A stretch of 64,000 bases of DNA, taken from positions 208,341,262-208,405,261 of the forward strand of contig CM062292.1 of the NCBI GenBank assembly GCA_031216915.1. Reading direction: 5' to 3'. The notes under the pieces were generated by a model. It was given only the letters and a program-made list of their open reading frames with translations. It was not told the DNA's origin and ran no database searches. Source of the stretch: Pictodentalium vernedei (lineage: Eukaryota > Mollusca > Scaphopoda > Dentaliida > Dentaliidae). The translations under genes were made by a program, and so were the position numbers. Of this stretch, positions 33,229 to 44,333 are shown in pieces. How positions within the stretch are numbered: the stretch's first letter is position 1; every line of letters starts with the position of its first letter.

Positions 33229-34205
33229 TTTTGGAGGTTTGAAACCTTGGTTGTGGGATTCAATTATCACTCAACCTCCGTACAAATGCAAATGAATATC
33301 CATATTAGCTGCAGACAGTGTTATTAACGGCGATCCTGTATCCAAGAAAACAGCGTCGAAAGAGTTAAATAACTCACCTTGTCTGTAGCTTTTTGAAAAC
33401 AAATGATCATGATAAAGCAGCACATCAGTCAACCATCACCTATGAAATGCCCCAGGTTGTGTATATTTGTTCTCAGGTAACATTCAATACACGGTGGCTG
33501 AACGTTTATTTGGACCACTTATATTTGATGGGTCTGTTTCATCAATATACATGTCCTGAGATTGACACTGACATAAACTTTGTGTTTACGAATCGGAAAA
33601 GGCTCAGGTTAAAGCAAAGACACCGTCGTAGTAAAAATAAATGTCTTTTTAATCGATAGCACCACACAAGGGGAACGAACAAATTTTAAGGAGGGTGAGT
33701 GTGCTGGAAGTGGGTGGGAGGATAGGGTATATGTGTGTTGTGTTTGTTTGTGTTTGTGTGGGGAGGGGGTATGCATGGGTGTGTATTTATGGCAGCAACA
33801 TTCGTTTAACTCTTACGATGTCGAGTTACATTCGAAAGTTCAGAGTTTTTGTTATAAATGTGTGTATGTGCATTTTGCTGGAAACATCTCTCTGAGACCA
33901 ATCCAACAGAGCATCCCGGTGACAGCATAATTTTGCATATTACAGGCTAACTCCTGCTAGCGGATTTTCCTGACCAGGACGGACTTTCTCTTGCCACGAA
34001 GATAAGTATAATTTGGGCACGTTTAATCCAATTTTCATCGTGAAAATTGAATGGATTTTTTCACCAATGATTTCTGCAGTTAAGTTTAGATGAATTGTTC
34101 ATCAAATCTGTTAAGCAGACATGGCTGGGTGTGATGAAAAATATCCTGAGCACACTCGGTGGGTTAAGAGTTAATAAAAGCAAAATAAGTTCCCATCAGC
34201 AGTAT
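33229..34205. other. No supported feature
   Basis: GT-rich around 33690-33790. The frames at 33393-33659 and 33695-33895 have no recognisable domain. Confidence 0.3.
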
Positions 34206-34400
34206 ACGGACCAGCTCAAATATGATTTAGACCCAAACTTATCTTAAGACCCATATCCAAAAACATAGCTAATGACCTCTCACCGTTCCAATGGGGAGGG
34301 GGGGGGGGGGGGGTCATGATTTATATTTTAAGGAAAAATATGAACATTTTTAGTTATTCAATAATTTTTAGTAGCAATTGTTGTTCTGTTCTGTTCTGTT
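34206..34400. mobile_element. Degenerate family 1 MITE with poly-G replacing the palindrome
   Basis: 'ccaaaaacatagctaatgacctctca..gttccaatgggg', a long G run, then 'gtcatgatttatattttaagg', 'tagttattcaataattttta' and 'gcaattgttgttctg' follow the family 1 order. Ends are eroded. Confidence 0.5.
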
Positions 34401-34650
34401 ATTTGGAAATTCCTCCGTTAATTTTTCGGAGCACCCTGTGAGAACCCCACATCATCAGAATCATCTCAGGTATTTCGTTTGGACTGAAGCTGCAATTCGC
34501 GTCTTACACCTGTTTTATTCCGGTAGTTGCACGATTCAATGCGCTTGTACAGTCACTCCTCCGTTGATTTTTCGGAGGACCCTGATTCATTCATTGCGGG
34601 GGTTCTATATACAAGGGGGGGGGGGTGGGGTGGGGGATCGGGGGAATTTT

Positions 34651-34770
34651 GCCGAGCTGCAGACCCTTTGCCACAGTAGGGTTCTTTAACGCGCACAGTA
34701 ATTACTGCACACGGGACAGCCATTTACGTCCTCACCCGATAGGACGAGCATAGCACCATCCCCGAACATG
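34651..34770 (+). repeat. Fragment of a repeat common in invertebrate genomes
   Basis: 'tagggttctttaacgcgcac', 'gcacacgggacagccattta' followed by CGTCCTCACCCGA has the form of a sequence block I recognise from dispersed repeats in many marine invertebrates. Its function is unknown, and the family name is not certain enough to give. Confidence 0.4.
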
Positions 34771-35551
34771 GCACTATGGAGGAGCAGTGTGGTTTTGAAT
34801 TAATTTTTCATGTTAGGTAACGAAAGGGCTAGTCTCGACACTCAAAATCGGGTGTATAGAAACTTGAAACATTTGCATTTTACAAGTGCAAATAAATAAG
34901 AAATTATATGGTCATATTTCTTCTCTAGTCGTGAATATCAAATGAACCAAAATAATTCTCGACCAAATATTTACATATCGCGTGGACGGAGATACGGAAT
35001 GTATTGGACATATTTCTCATCCCGTCATGTATATCTAATCAACTACAGTCTGGCAAATGCCACTACATAGATAACGAAGGACGTTAAATGTGTAATATTT
35101 CTGAGTCGAAAGTGTCGATGCATAAAGTAGGAACATTAAAGAACAGGAATGTCTGTATGCTTATCCAAAGTACATAGCAAATATTTGTTATTGTGTAATG
35201 AACTCATATTGTAAGTTCAAGCGTTCCACATTAGGGAACTTTAACTTCGGGTACTACAATGACATTTACGTTGTATCAGCTAACAGCTAATTGAGATCAA
35301 ATGAATTCTTTTGGTAATAAATCTATTTATTCGTGAATTTATTTCTGCGATTAAGACACCTACAAGGCGAACATGCAAGAAGTCTGGCTATTAGCCATTT
35401 GTGCATGTATACTTCTTCATATCCCCATCTAAAGACGATACTACATCAACGTTTTTTTACTGTTTTGCTGATAATCACTCTAAAAGTGAAAGGTGTTTCC
35501 GTTTTGGATTTAACCAAGACTTTAACGGCGTTTGCAACACAAGGTTCCATT
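34771..35551. other. No supported feature
   Basis: AT-rich. The frames at 35333-35572 and 35401-35709 run into the adjacent MITE and are not supported as genes. Confidence 0.3.
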
Positions 35552-35782
35552 TTAACCCTTTACCTAACATGAAGAGCAGACGACACTTGCAAACAAAATT
35601 CTTGAATAACTTTTTTTCCATTTTTTGTCTAAAAAACATAGGTTATGACCCATCATTGGAACGAGCTCGACGAGCTCGTTCCAAAGAGGGTCATAACCCA
35701 TGTTTTTGAGACCAAAAATGAAAAAAATAATTTGTGAATAGCGCTGGCCGGTTGTGGGCCATTACGTTGGGTAAAGGGTTAA
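35552..35782. mobile_element. TTAA-flanked MITE (family 1), complete
   Basis: TTAA at 35552-35555 and 35779-35782; inward ends CCCTTTACCTAACATGA and CCCTTTACCCAACGTAA. The central palindrome is intact: ACATAGGTTATGACCC, then GAACGAGCTCGACGAGCTCG, then its complement. Confidence 0.92.
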
Positions 35783-36163
35783 TGGAATGAAAATTTCTCT
35801 TCACCCCCCCCCCCCCTTTACTTAACACAAGAGGCAGATAATACTACCAAATCAGTTTTTCTCAAAACTTATGTCCTTTTCTTCTTCCATGCCAAAGAAT
35901 TATCCCCATTATGACCAGTGCTGAGTCACCAACAAACCCGTTTCAATAAAAGTGTAGTGTTGTATGTAAAAAAAAAAAATTCAAAATAAAAAATACGAGT
36001 GACGATGTTTCCGTATTATATGTAGGGACACTGGAAGATTGGACTGACAGGGGGTGAGGCAACTTGGAAGGCAATCTGGACGGACGGTAAGAATGTTCTA
36101 GTTGAAATAAATGTCATACCGAGGCCAATAGATCATGGCATCCTTTCTCTGCTACCGAATAAA
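35783..36163. other. No supported feature
   Basis: C12 run near 35805 and short A runs. No gene or repeat recognised. Confidence 0.3.
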
Positions 36164-36282
36164 TGAGCTCGTTCCAATGAGGGGTCACATAATATGGTTT
36201 TGTTGAAATTTTTTGAAAAAATTGAAAAAATTATATTTAAAATAATACATTTTGATATCGTCTGCGTTGGGTAAAGGGTTAA
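36164..36282. mobile_element. Half MITE (family 1, CATAATATG subtype)
   Basis: GAGCTCGTTCCAATGAGG through 'gtcacataatatggttttg' to GGGTAAAGGG and TTAA (36279-36282) matches the right half of the copy at 24807-25052. The left half is missing. Confidence 0.7.
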
Positions 36283-36304
36283 ATTATAAACCCCATTGAC
36301 AAAT

Positions 36305-36369
36305 GCTCCAACTTCATCATCAAGGCATACCTCCTAAGAAGGCATATCTTGATGATGTAGTTTGAATAT
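36305..36369. repeat. Palindromic hairpin repeat (copy 2 of 2)
   Basis: CCAACTTCATCATCAAGGCA and TACC pair with GGCATATCTTGATGATGTAG. Diverged copy of 3282-3362, with mismatches on both arms. Confidence 0.65.
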
Positions 36370-36547
36370 ATTTTCAGTCTGGACTTGAATCCTGACAGTC
36401 GGGACAAGTTGGGTTTACACCCCAATCGGGGATCTCTGCGACGCTTGTAGGTGGTGGTGGTGATATGGTATAAAATGTACATGTGGGTACACTAAAATGA
36501 AGAATAAAATCAAAACAATATTTCTAGTGACGTCTAGTTACATTGAA

Positions 36548-36905
36548 TCTGGTGTGATGAGTATGTATAATAGCGTCTCCTAGAGCAATGAGATACTCCG
36601 AAAGAAGGTTTCATAGGCCAATGTCGGAACATTCATTTCATTAATTCAGGGGTGACGAGTATAATTATGGTCTCTCTTGGTAAAGACTGATAGATAGAGC
36701 AATGGGATATTCTCAACCCCCACCAAGCCCCCACTCCTACTTCACAGGCCATTGACGGAATATATGTTTGACTGATTCATGGGTAACGAGTACAACAGAA
36801 GTCTCTCTTGGTGAAGACTGATCCACAGACCAATAAAAATTAGATACCCTGAAAGACCCCCCCCCCCCCCCCCCCCACACACACCCCAGGCCATTGGCGG
36901 AAGAT
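36548..36905 (+). repeat. ~130-bp tandem triplication
   Basis: Three units share 'gatgagtat.ata', 'gtctctcttggtaaagactg', 'gatag..caatgggatattc', 'caggccattg.cggaa' and 'catttgattgattc'. The last unit contains a C18 run at 36860-36877. Confidence 0.7.
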
Positions 36906-37677
36906 TCATTTGATTTCAATCAGATTTTCTCCTCGTTGACATGAATGCTGTTGAGGACCCGAGCCTCTTCTATCCTGGATATTCATAATTTGTATCTAGG
37001 GGTCAGCTTGCCCTGCACCCCGACAATTTTTGTAATGTCCAGTGTCTTTGGTTTTCGGCGATATATAGGTAAGTAAATAGATGGTCGTTGGGGGAGGGGT
37101 GACGTGACGTCCCCACCAAACATTTTGTCGGAAAATATTCCCCTCGTCGATAACATTTTGAGGCATTCAAATAGTAACGTTTTGCAAAATGGAAGGAAAA
37201 TTGTTGATGTTTTGGCAAGACTTGCCCAAAGTCTGTCGGAAAGTTTTGGGCTTGCTCCCCCCTCACCCCCCCCCCCCCCCACCCCCACCCACCCCACCCC
37301 TTCAACCAATGAAAAGCTATCTACGCTACTGGCAATATACCTCATATATAATGGGCGGTATGGTGCGACGTGGTGACTGAAAAAAACCCCCAGAAATGCT
37401 CAATTCGGTGAACAAGAGAGACTAGAACATCAGGGGAGGTAATTTGATCTTTCGACATTACAACCATATCAAGGGAGCTAATGTCTATTTGTTTGTGTAA
37501 ATCTTTCCTTTTGAACTTTCTCATAAAATAATGCGTATTTTTTGTGAGTCAACATTGACAAAAATATTTTTTTATGATCGATGAATGAAATAGAGAAACT
37601 ATCTTCATTTATAACCATGGTTTTGTAAGTTTAGGACAATAACTGTCTTCAGATATTGGGGTAGGGTGGGTGGAGTG

Positions 37678-37710
<33 letters not shown>

Positions 37711-38402
37711 GGGGGGGGTCCCATGTTTGTGCGGCTATGACCCGATTTTGTCCGGTTCTTATCATATACACATACCTGTGCTCATCACATAATAAGACTT
37801 GAATCACCGAGACAATCGAAAATACCATAGTAAATGCCATGTCAAAATTCCACAACCGGTTGCCGTGTCTAATTTCTACGATTGGACGGACGCATATATC
37901 ACCAAATAGGCAACCACCACTGACATATTTATGTCTTTGCGGTGGTCTTTGGACAACCATCGGCCAATAGTACGCCTGCCCGACGAGGCAAGATTTTTGG
38001 GGTAGAGGGTGCGTATTCCCCTCCCCAGGATTAACGCCTCTGTTTTAGTTGCCGATGACGCTCGGGTATAAAGGCTGCTATCATCCACAAACACTTCTGC
38101 GATAAAGTAATACTGCCAGGAATATAATCTACGTAGCCTGGAAAAGAGGCGGATTCCAGACAAATTTAAGCTACACTTCTGTATTTTGAGTAACAGTTGT
38201 TCGCTGCAACTTTTTGTCACATGATTGACATTTGACAAGTATTTTTAACTCAGCTAAGAAGTAATCCAGTCATTCCATTTTGTTCTATTTTGAAAACAAG
38301 CCCCTAATGCCAAACGCTATCGAATATCATGTGTTGTTGCAGAAAACACAACACGTAAATGAGCCGATGTGTACACAGTTCAACACAGACCGTGATAAAT
38401 TT
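36906..38402. other. No supported gene; C15 and G25 runs
   Basis: C13 at 37267-37279 and a (GT)n tract running into 25 consecutive G at 37694-37718. Frames over 100 codons (36983-37345 minus, 37649-37960 minus, 37876-38238 minus) have no recognisable domain, overlap antisense frames or are built on the homopolymers. Confidence 0.3.
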
Positions 38403-38789
38403 ATATGAACCGATGGAGGGCGCGGTGGCTCAGTAGGTAGAGGTGCAGGCTGCAAGCCGAGAGGTCCTCGGTTCGAATCCCACCTGCGGCAACCGCGTTG
38501 TGTCCTTGGGCAAGACACTTCACCCCCATTGCCCACGTGGGGGCACGGTGACGTTGTGTACTAAGGCGTAGTGCACGTCGATGGTGCATTGTCTTCAAGC
38601 AATGCTAACCCTGCTTGTGTGGAGTTAGTATGTTGGGGAGCTGACAGTTGCTCGCCGTTGATCGGTGGTTCTCTGCGGGTACTCCGGCTTCCTCCACCGG
38701 TAAAACTGTTGAGGTCATGATTAGCTATTGTGCAGAAATATGTGACCTTAAACACCAATAACTAAATAAATAAATAATATGAACCGATG
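38403..38789 (+). mobile_element. tRNA-derived SINE, full length with 13-bp target duplication
   Basis: The body at 38416-38776 is flanked by ATATGAACCGATG at 38403-38415 and 38777-38789. Box A TGGCTCAGTAGG and box B GGTTCGAATCC lie in the tRNA-like head. The body has 'tgtgtccttgggcaagacac', 'gtactaaggcgtagtgcac', 'ctgacagttgctcgcc' and 'gggtactccggcttcctcca', ending in AAATAAATAAAT. Target duplication plus an AAAT tail shows LINE-machinery retroposition. This is the best-preserved and probably youngest copy. Confidence 0.95.
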
Positions 38790-38813
38790 AGGTGAAAATA
38801 TTGTTAACCCTTT

Positions 38814-39059
38814 ACCTAGCATGAAAAGCAGACGACATTTGCAAAAATAATTCTTGAATAACTAATTTTTTTCATTTTTTTTTTGTCTCAAAAACATAGG
38901 TTATGACCCCTCGTTGGAACGAGCTCATCGAGCTCGTTCCAACGAGGGGTCATAACCTATGTTTTTGAGACAAAAAAATGAAAAAGTAATGAAAATTAAT
39001 TGGAGATTTTCGAGAATAGCGTTGGCCAGTTTTGGCCGTTACGTTGGGCAAAGGGTTAA
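38814..39059. mobile_element. TTAA-flanked MITE (family 1), complete, near-perfect palindrome
   Basis: TTAA at 38814-38817 and 39056-39059; inward ends CCCTTTACCTAGCATG and CCCTTTGCCCAACGTAA. The central palindrome from CTCAAAAACATAGGTTATGA to its complement has a perfect arm of about 40 bp centred on GAGCTCATCGAGCTC. It lies between two SINEs. Confidence 0.93.
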
Positions 39060-39117
39060 AGCATATACGATAGAAAACCAAATTGATTTTTATAGTACAA
39101 TTAACTTTCGTGAACAC

Positions 39118-39445
39118 AAATGCGATGGCTCGGTAGTTAGAGCACTGGACTTTAAATCGAGAGGTCGACAGTTCGATCCGGACTAGTGGTAACTGCATAG
39201 TGTCCTTGGGCAAGTCACTTAAACCCGATCGCCCAAGAGGGCCACGGTGGCGCTGTGGATTAGGGCATATTACACGTTGATGGAGTACTTGCCTTCAACT
39301 GCTGCTTCTGCAGAATTAGTAAGTTGGAGAGTCTGACAGTTACTCGCCACTGTTCTGTGGTTTTCTCCGGGTATTCCGGCTTCCTCCACCCGTAACATTG
39401 TCCGACACGACGTAACCTTGACTGTTGAAAGCGTAGTTAAACCAA
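39118..39445 (+). mobile_element. tRNA-derived SINE, subfamily without AAAT tail
   Basis: Box A TGGCTCGGTAGT and box B AGTTCGATCC in the head, then 'agtgtccttgggcaagtcac', 'tggattagggcatattacac', 'tctgacagttactcgccact' and 'gggtattccggcttcctcca', ending 'gcgtagttaaacc'. The last block replaces the AAAT-tailed end and is shared with the copy at 44588-44890. Confidence 0.88.
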
Positions 39446-39589
39446 AAAGTGTAGTCATTCATGGCACTAAAATATAGGTCAATAGTTTCAAACATTAATT
39501 GGCCAAATTATAAATAAAGGAATTACGAAAGATGACTTTAACTGATAGATAAATTATTTTCGGTCATCAAAATCTGTTTAATTCAAATG
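39446..39589. other. No supported feature
   Basis: Short AT-rich spacer. Confidence 0.3.
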
Positions 39590-39800
39590 TCTTTGCCTTG
39601 CTGCAACTTTTTTGAGAGTGCATACATGTCCTCTTTCACAAACTGCAGCAAGGCAAATCCATTTAGACGAAATAATTTCGCTTGGAAGATAATATGAACC
39701 ACATTCACAGAATATGAAGCCTTTCAGACAGTTTAGTTTGTGATACCTGCACTTGAATGTGAAGCCTACATGTGGGCTTCAAGAACTCAATCAGTTTAAA
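39590..39800 (+). repeat. Dispersed hairpin repeat (partner at 20955)
   Basis: TTTGCCTTGCTGCA pairs with TGCAGCAAGGCAAA across a ~35-base loop holding GAGTGCATACATGTCCTC. Downstream 'gaaccacattcacagaat' and 'cctgcacttgaatgtgaa' align with 21075-21125. Confidence 0.6.
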
Positions 39801-40244
39801 AAAACACTTTGTAGTTTACCTTCCATTACGCGTAATACTGGAGTAAGCATCGCGTACTAACATCCATCATGTACAAGAACGTGTTTTTCTGGTTGTATAT
39901 TTCCCCAGAGTATGCAGTACATTTTTTGTCCATTGGCGGAAGCACGGTCGCCCACTACCACGGTGATCACGTTATCAAACAATTCCACATGGTTGTGATA
40001 TAATTCCCCTGGTCCCGAGTGCTAGATATGGAAAGAGGTGCTATAAAACTTCACTTTCTTCTTACGATGTATCTGTTGAGCAGCCGATTTGGGTTCTTTT
40101 TTTTTTATTGTGTCCCTCTTGAACCGGTTTACAAAAAATGCACTCCTAAAATATTGGATTAAAATAGTAATCTTATTAATAACTGACAGTAGCAGGAGAG
40201 GGGTGAAACGGACCCCATTGGGTGAAGGGAAAGGTGGAGGGGAA
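39801..40244. other. No supported feature
   Basis: No recognisable gene or repeat. The frame 40022-40357 minus enters the inverted repeat and is not supported as a gene. Confidence 0.3.
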
Positions 40245-41780
40245 GTTACGTCATTGTCACGTGACCTAGTTACATATTGTTTGGTTGCCACAGTAGCCCG
40301 CGTGAGTGGCCATCTTGTTGTGTCATCCACATTGTGGTACTTGGTCTTAGTGCGCATGTGCAGCGCGTGTTGTTAGGGTGGCACGTGTTTCCGTCGTCCA
40401 TTTTGTATACTGAGGCCGCCATCTTGGTTTCGTGGTTGCTTTGTGACCTAAAGGTCTACAATAGGACGGGGGTGGGAGGGTGTTCCGAGGGTGCATTCCT
40501 TTGTATATGAGTAGTTTTTCAGGTTCGGATTTTCCCCAAATCCTCGTTTAAATCGTAGAATATCCAAATCACCAAAAACACCCAAAAGCACAGAAATAGG
40601 TTCAGATTTTCCCCCAAATCCCCTTTTAGGAGCGTCCCTTTGTATAAGTGTCAACATAATTACCCAGAATCCTCGGTTACTAACCAGAAGTACCACAAAC
40701 AACACGACAACTGTTTATTTGGCTTGGATTTCTCACTAATTCCTATGTTTCTACCTGTTTATTTGGTTCGGAATTCAGCCCAATCCTCCTTATAAGAGTA
40801 GCCCATAATGCTATAAGACCGCGACATCTCCTGAGGTGCGTTCTATTGCTTCGAAGTATACACTAGTAGCGCGGAAGAGCCTCTTCGTTGGAACAGTTTT
40901 AGCTTATTGGTTACTATTTTCAGTTTCCTGGTCCGTTCTGACCAGTTCTAAACAATGATATTACTTCATTTTGTAGTTTCTATTATGGCGTAAGAACCTT
41001 TAACATGGAACAGTTTTACATTCCAAACCTTGTCTGTCACTGTCTACTACTACAGACGCTATTCCCGCTACTCCAACCCTAAGAGTCTATCTAGACCTAG
41101 CTATCTCTGGTTCCTACCTTTACCCTTGTCCAAATCTCAGAATGTTAAATCAGATTGCTTCGTTTTCCGTAATCTGTGCCTATCCATACAGAGTTATCTC
41201 CCCCTGTGTATAACAAAGTCCTGTATGATTCTTTACCCGAAAGACAATAGGGTAGGAACAGGCGTTGCTCGAACGACTTGAATCATATCGGGCAAATAAG
41301 CTATCGAGTAATTGCTCGAAGAAATGACTCCATTTCTGCTCATCGGGGTATTGGAGGATACCTGTGGCATGGTGATATACTACTGTAGGATGCCTTTTAG
41401 AGGACACTTATATGAGGAATCTATCTGAATATAGTTATGGCGCCAAGCGCCTGTTCAGTTCCTGGCGGATTTGCGGAAAATCTGAACGTGAAAACTACAC
41501 TTTTACAAAGGAAAGCACCCTCAGAATGCGCCCCCGTCCTGTTGTAGGCCTTTGGGTGATATAGCAACTACGTGCTACCATAGAACCAAGATGGCGACCT
41601 CCAGTATGCAAAATGGACGAAGAAACATGTGTCACCCTAACAACACGCGCTGCGCATGCGCAATAAGACCACGTATCGCTATGGAAATGACATCACAAGG
41701 TGGCCACTCACGCGGGCTACCATGACAATCAAATATGACGTAACTAGGTCACTCGACTATGACGTCACCCTTCCCCTACC
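40245..41780. repeat. Long inverted repeat with promoter-like arms
   Basis: The left arm (about 40245-40545) and right arm (about 41470-41780) are inverted homologues: 'gtgacctagttac', 'gcccgcgtgagtggccatct', 'gcgcgtgttgttagggtg', 'gccatcttggttt', 'acaataggacgggggt' and 'tttcaggttcggattttcc'. The arms carry TGCGCATGCGCA (41646-41657, fits the NRF1 consensus), YY1-like CCATCTTG sites and TGACGTCA. The spacer (40546-41470) has a few diverged 'ttcggattttccccaaatcc' repeats and no supported gene. Confidence 0.7.
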
Positions 41781-42182
41781 AACTCCCCCCACCCCCTCCA
41801 TAGGGGCCGCCTCATCCCTCTCCTACTCCCAGTGACAATTATTTTAAGAGGACGGACGAAGGTAAAGTCAGACGGAACGTTAAATTTCCGACAAAACGGG
41901 AGGAAGTGGAATGTGGGTGACCTATCATCAACTCCGTATCTAAGCCACTACATTCTTGTGTAAACGGCCAATCATAACCGTTCTATCTTATGTTTGTAAC
42001 CTTATACATTTTAATATCCTTTACATCATCATTGCGAACATGTTTTGCACGTGACTGTATAGAATCTCACCATCAAACAAATACCACTGTGAAAGTGTGC
42101 TCTGTTATTTGTAATGTTGATACTTATTATAATACACGATGGTTGATTCAGGACGTAGCGAAAATTTATTTTAATTAGAGGT
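41781..42182. other. No supported feature
   Basis: C-rich at 41770-41830, then AT-rich. No domain or repeat recognised. Confidence 0.3.
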
Positions 42183-42325
42183 TATTACTTGGCTAGTTCC
42201 ATATATGACCGAGATATCAGGGCCGAGGTAACTTAATGTCAACCTGAGACCGAAGGTCGAAGGCTGATATGAAATTACCGAAGGCTGATATCTCGGCTGA
42301 TATGAAACTAACCAAGTAATAAACT
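42183..42325. repeat. ~140-bp imperfect palindrome with TCGGCTGATATGA motifs
   Basis: 'ttattacttggctagttcca' and 'gagatatcag' pair with 'ctgatatctcggctgatatg' and 'aaccaagtaataa'. Inner 'gaccgaaggtcgaaggctga' motifs repeat. The same CATATCAGCCGAG motif occurs in the repeats at 25672 and 42500. Confidence 0.65.
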
Positions 42326-42499
42326 CTTTATTTGTTAAACCAAAACAAATAATTACAAAATTTTCTCAGATCTGTTACAGTTTTCTGACATTGTTATTGT
42401 TTCTCATTCTTTTCATAAAGTATGAAGTTTCCTCTTCTCCTTGCTTTATCTATCCGAACGTCTTGGCTTACTCCCCTATCTTTGTAACGGCAATTGTCC
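42326..42499. other. No supported feature
   Basis: AT-rich spacer. Confidence 0.3.
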
Positions 42500-42690
42500 T
42501 GAACTCTGAACATTTCAATGTAAACAATTTGATTGCAACAAGTAACGCATCAAGGAAAGCAACTCTAGCTTGGTTCAAAACGGAAAAGACCGGTGCTATA
42601 TCAGCCTTATTCGAAGCCATATAAGCCGAGTTTAATAAAGGGCATTCAGGGGGGGGGGGGGGGGGGAATCTCTTCTAATAAATAACTTAT
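42500..42690 (+). repeat. Dispersed repeat (partner at 25672-25850)
   Basis: Same block order as 25672-25850, with a G17 tract (42650-42667) inserted before 'aatctcttctaataaataac'. Confidence 0.6.
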
Positions 42691-43103
42691 TATATATATA
42701 CCGAGAAATATGTCGAGACATTAAGCCGCCATAACGAGAAACCAATCACGTTATAACGGGGAAGTACTTCGTAAAAACAATATGCTTTTGTCATTGTAAC
42801 GACATATTATCTCGTTATAATTTTTCACTGTGCCCAAAATCAGCCACCACAAAATATGATAAAAGAATAGAAATCTTGAGCAGTCCTTAAATCAGAGATG
42901 ACAGGTGCTGACGGGGGCGTAGCCAGACTAAATAATGTTTGTGGGTGACTCCATTTCACCTCGTACTCGGTTAAAAAGTATCTGTTCAGTTCCTGGCGGA
43001 TTTGGGGTCTTTATCGAGGGAAATAACTTTTCATGGCAATCGCAGCACCCTGGTTACTTCTTGAAGGATTAAGTACCTAAAACAGTGCAGTAATAACTAT
43101 AAA
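42691..43103. other. No supported gene; small inverted repeat at 42707-42825
   Basis: 'cgagaaatatgtcgagacat' and 'cgacatattatctcg' form a loose inverted pair. 'tgttcagttcctggcggatt' at 42985 is shared with 41452. Confidence 0.35.
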
Positions 43104-43546
43104 CAAGAGGCTCTAAAGAGCCTGCAATCGCTCACCTGGCAGAACAACATATAAAAAATGTGATTTCCCATAAGATTTCATGGTAACTATGAGCAGCAAT
43201 TGTGGCCATGTTTGCAACCCGATCAACATTAAATGTCCCAAGCATCAAGCACGTGAAGTATCAAAACATTTGGCCTTGAGGTTTCTGAGGAGAAGATTTT
43301 TGAAATCCACCAACCAGAATCAAAGAATGCCTCTGGTTTTTCAACCGACTGGAACAAAATGAGGATCGTTTTGTAGAGGACCTCCCATACACCATTCCTG
43401 CCATGTTTGGATCACATCGGCTCAGTGGTTCCAGAGAAAAAGATGAAAAAGTAAAAAGTTTAGGGACGACAGACGATGGACGACGGACGGACGCCAAGTG
43501 ATGGTAATAGCTCAGGTGGCCCTTTGGGCCAGGTGAGCTAAAAATG
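43104..43546 (+). mobile_element. Hairpin-ended element D (short, single core)
   Basis: Starts CAAGAGGCTCTAAAGAGCCT (AGGCTCT stem), with box GCTCACCTGGC at 43130-43140. It ends with GGCCC-TTT-GGGCC and box GCCAGGTGAGC at 43528-43538, then TAAAAA. The boxes are perfectly complementary over 11 bases. The ~440-bp body holds one core ('ccaaacatttgg', 'gttccagagaaaaagatg', 'ggacgacggacggacgcc'). It is the minimal version of the architecture shared with A, B, C and E. Confidence 0.82.
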
Positions 43547-43862
43547 AGCCATGAAATATCAAGGTGAGAGTATATAGTTTTAGAATTTGAGGCATGAATG
43601 ATTATGAAATATTTTATAGGAAGGAAAATCACTGAAAGATTAATGGCGTATAAGATGATAAATCTTTGGGGGTTTATTAATGGCATACGCTGGTGACTAA
43701 CCTTCCTTTTCATTATTGTCTCCAGGAATGATTTCTAATGCTTCTGACCTCTGTGACCGCACCTGCAAGTATAATTTCTAGATATAAACTCTCACAATAA
43801 TGCTAATACAGTTAAAATATTTTCCTCAGTTATCTATAATACTTCCGAAAGTCATTTCTCTG
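43547..43862. other. No supported feature
   Basis: AT-rich. The minus-strand frame 43261-43713 crosses element D and is not supported as a gene. Confidence 0.3.
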
Positions 43863-44092
43863 TTAATCTCTTACCTAACAAGAAAAGCAAACGATGCCTG
43901 CAAACAAAATTATTGAATAACTATTTTTTTTATTTTTGCGTCACCAACATAGCTTATAAGCTCGTTCCAATGAGGGGTCATAAGCTAAGTTTTTGAGGAA
44001 AAAAAATAAACAAAAATAATGAAAATTGAATGGCAATTTTTTTGTGAATAGCGTTGGCTTGTTTTGGCTGTCATATTTGGGTAAAGGGTTAA
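43863..44092. mobile_element. TTAA-flanked MITE (family 1), first of a tandem pair
   Basis: TTAA at 43863-43866 and 44089-44092; ends TCTCTTACCTAAC and GGGTAAAGGG. The central palindrome is reduced to GAGCTTATAAGC-type remains on one side, with one arm shortened. Confidence 0.8.
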
Positions 44093-44333
44093 TAATCTTT
44101 TACTTAATACGATTAGCAGGCGATACTTGCAACAAGATTTGTTGAACAACTTCAAACTTTTTCATTATGACCATCAAAAACATAGCTTTTGAACCCTCGT
44201 TGGGACGAGCTGGTTCCAATAAGGTTCCATGAGATATGTTTTTGAGACAAAAAATTTAAAAAATCAAATTTGTATGTCGATTTTTGTAACTAGCGCTTAC
44301 CGGATATGGCCGTTACGCTAGTTAAAGAATTAA
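44093..44333. mobile_element. TTAA MITE (family 1), second of a tandem pair, degenerate
   Basis: Begins at the TTAA shared with the previous copy: 'atcttttacttaatacgatt', 'agcaggcgatacttgcaac', 'caaaaacatagcttttgaac', 'gggacgagctggttccaata', 'tagcgcttaccggatatggc' and an end at TTAA 44330-44333. Same orientation as the first copy. Confidence 0.7.

Noticed and set aside
36983..37376. Frames over 90 codons on both strands
   Set aside because: Both rely on the C/G-rich homopolymer tract and overlap each other antisense; no recognised domain.
37876..38238. 120-codon minus-strand frame
   Set aside because: No recognisable domain, signal or splice pattern; the length is not exceptional for a 64-kb window.
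38416..38500. Functional tRNA gene suggested by box A and box B
   Set aside because: The sequence does not close into a tRNA acceptor stem and continues into a SINE body with AAAT tail and target duplication.
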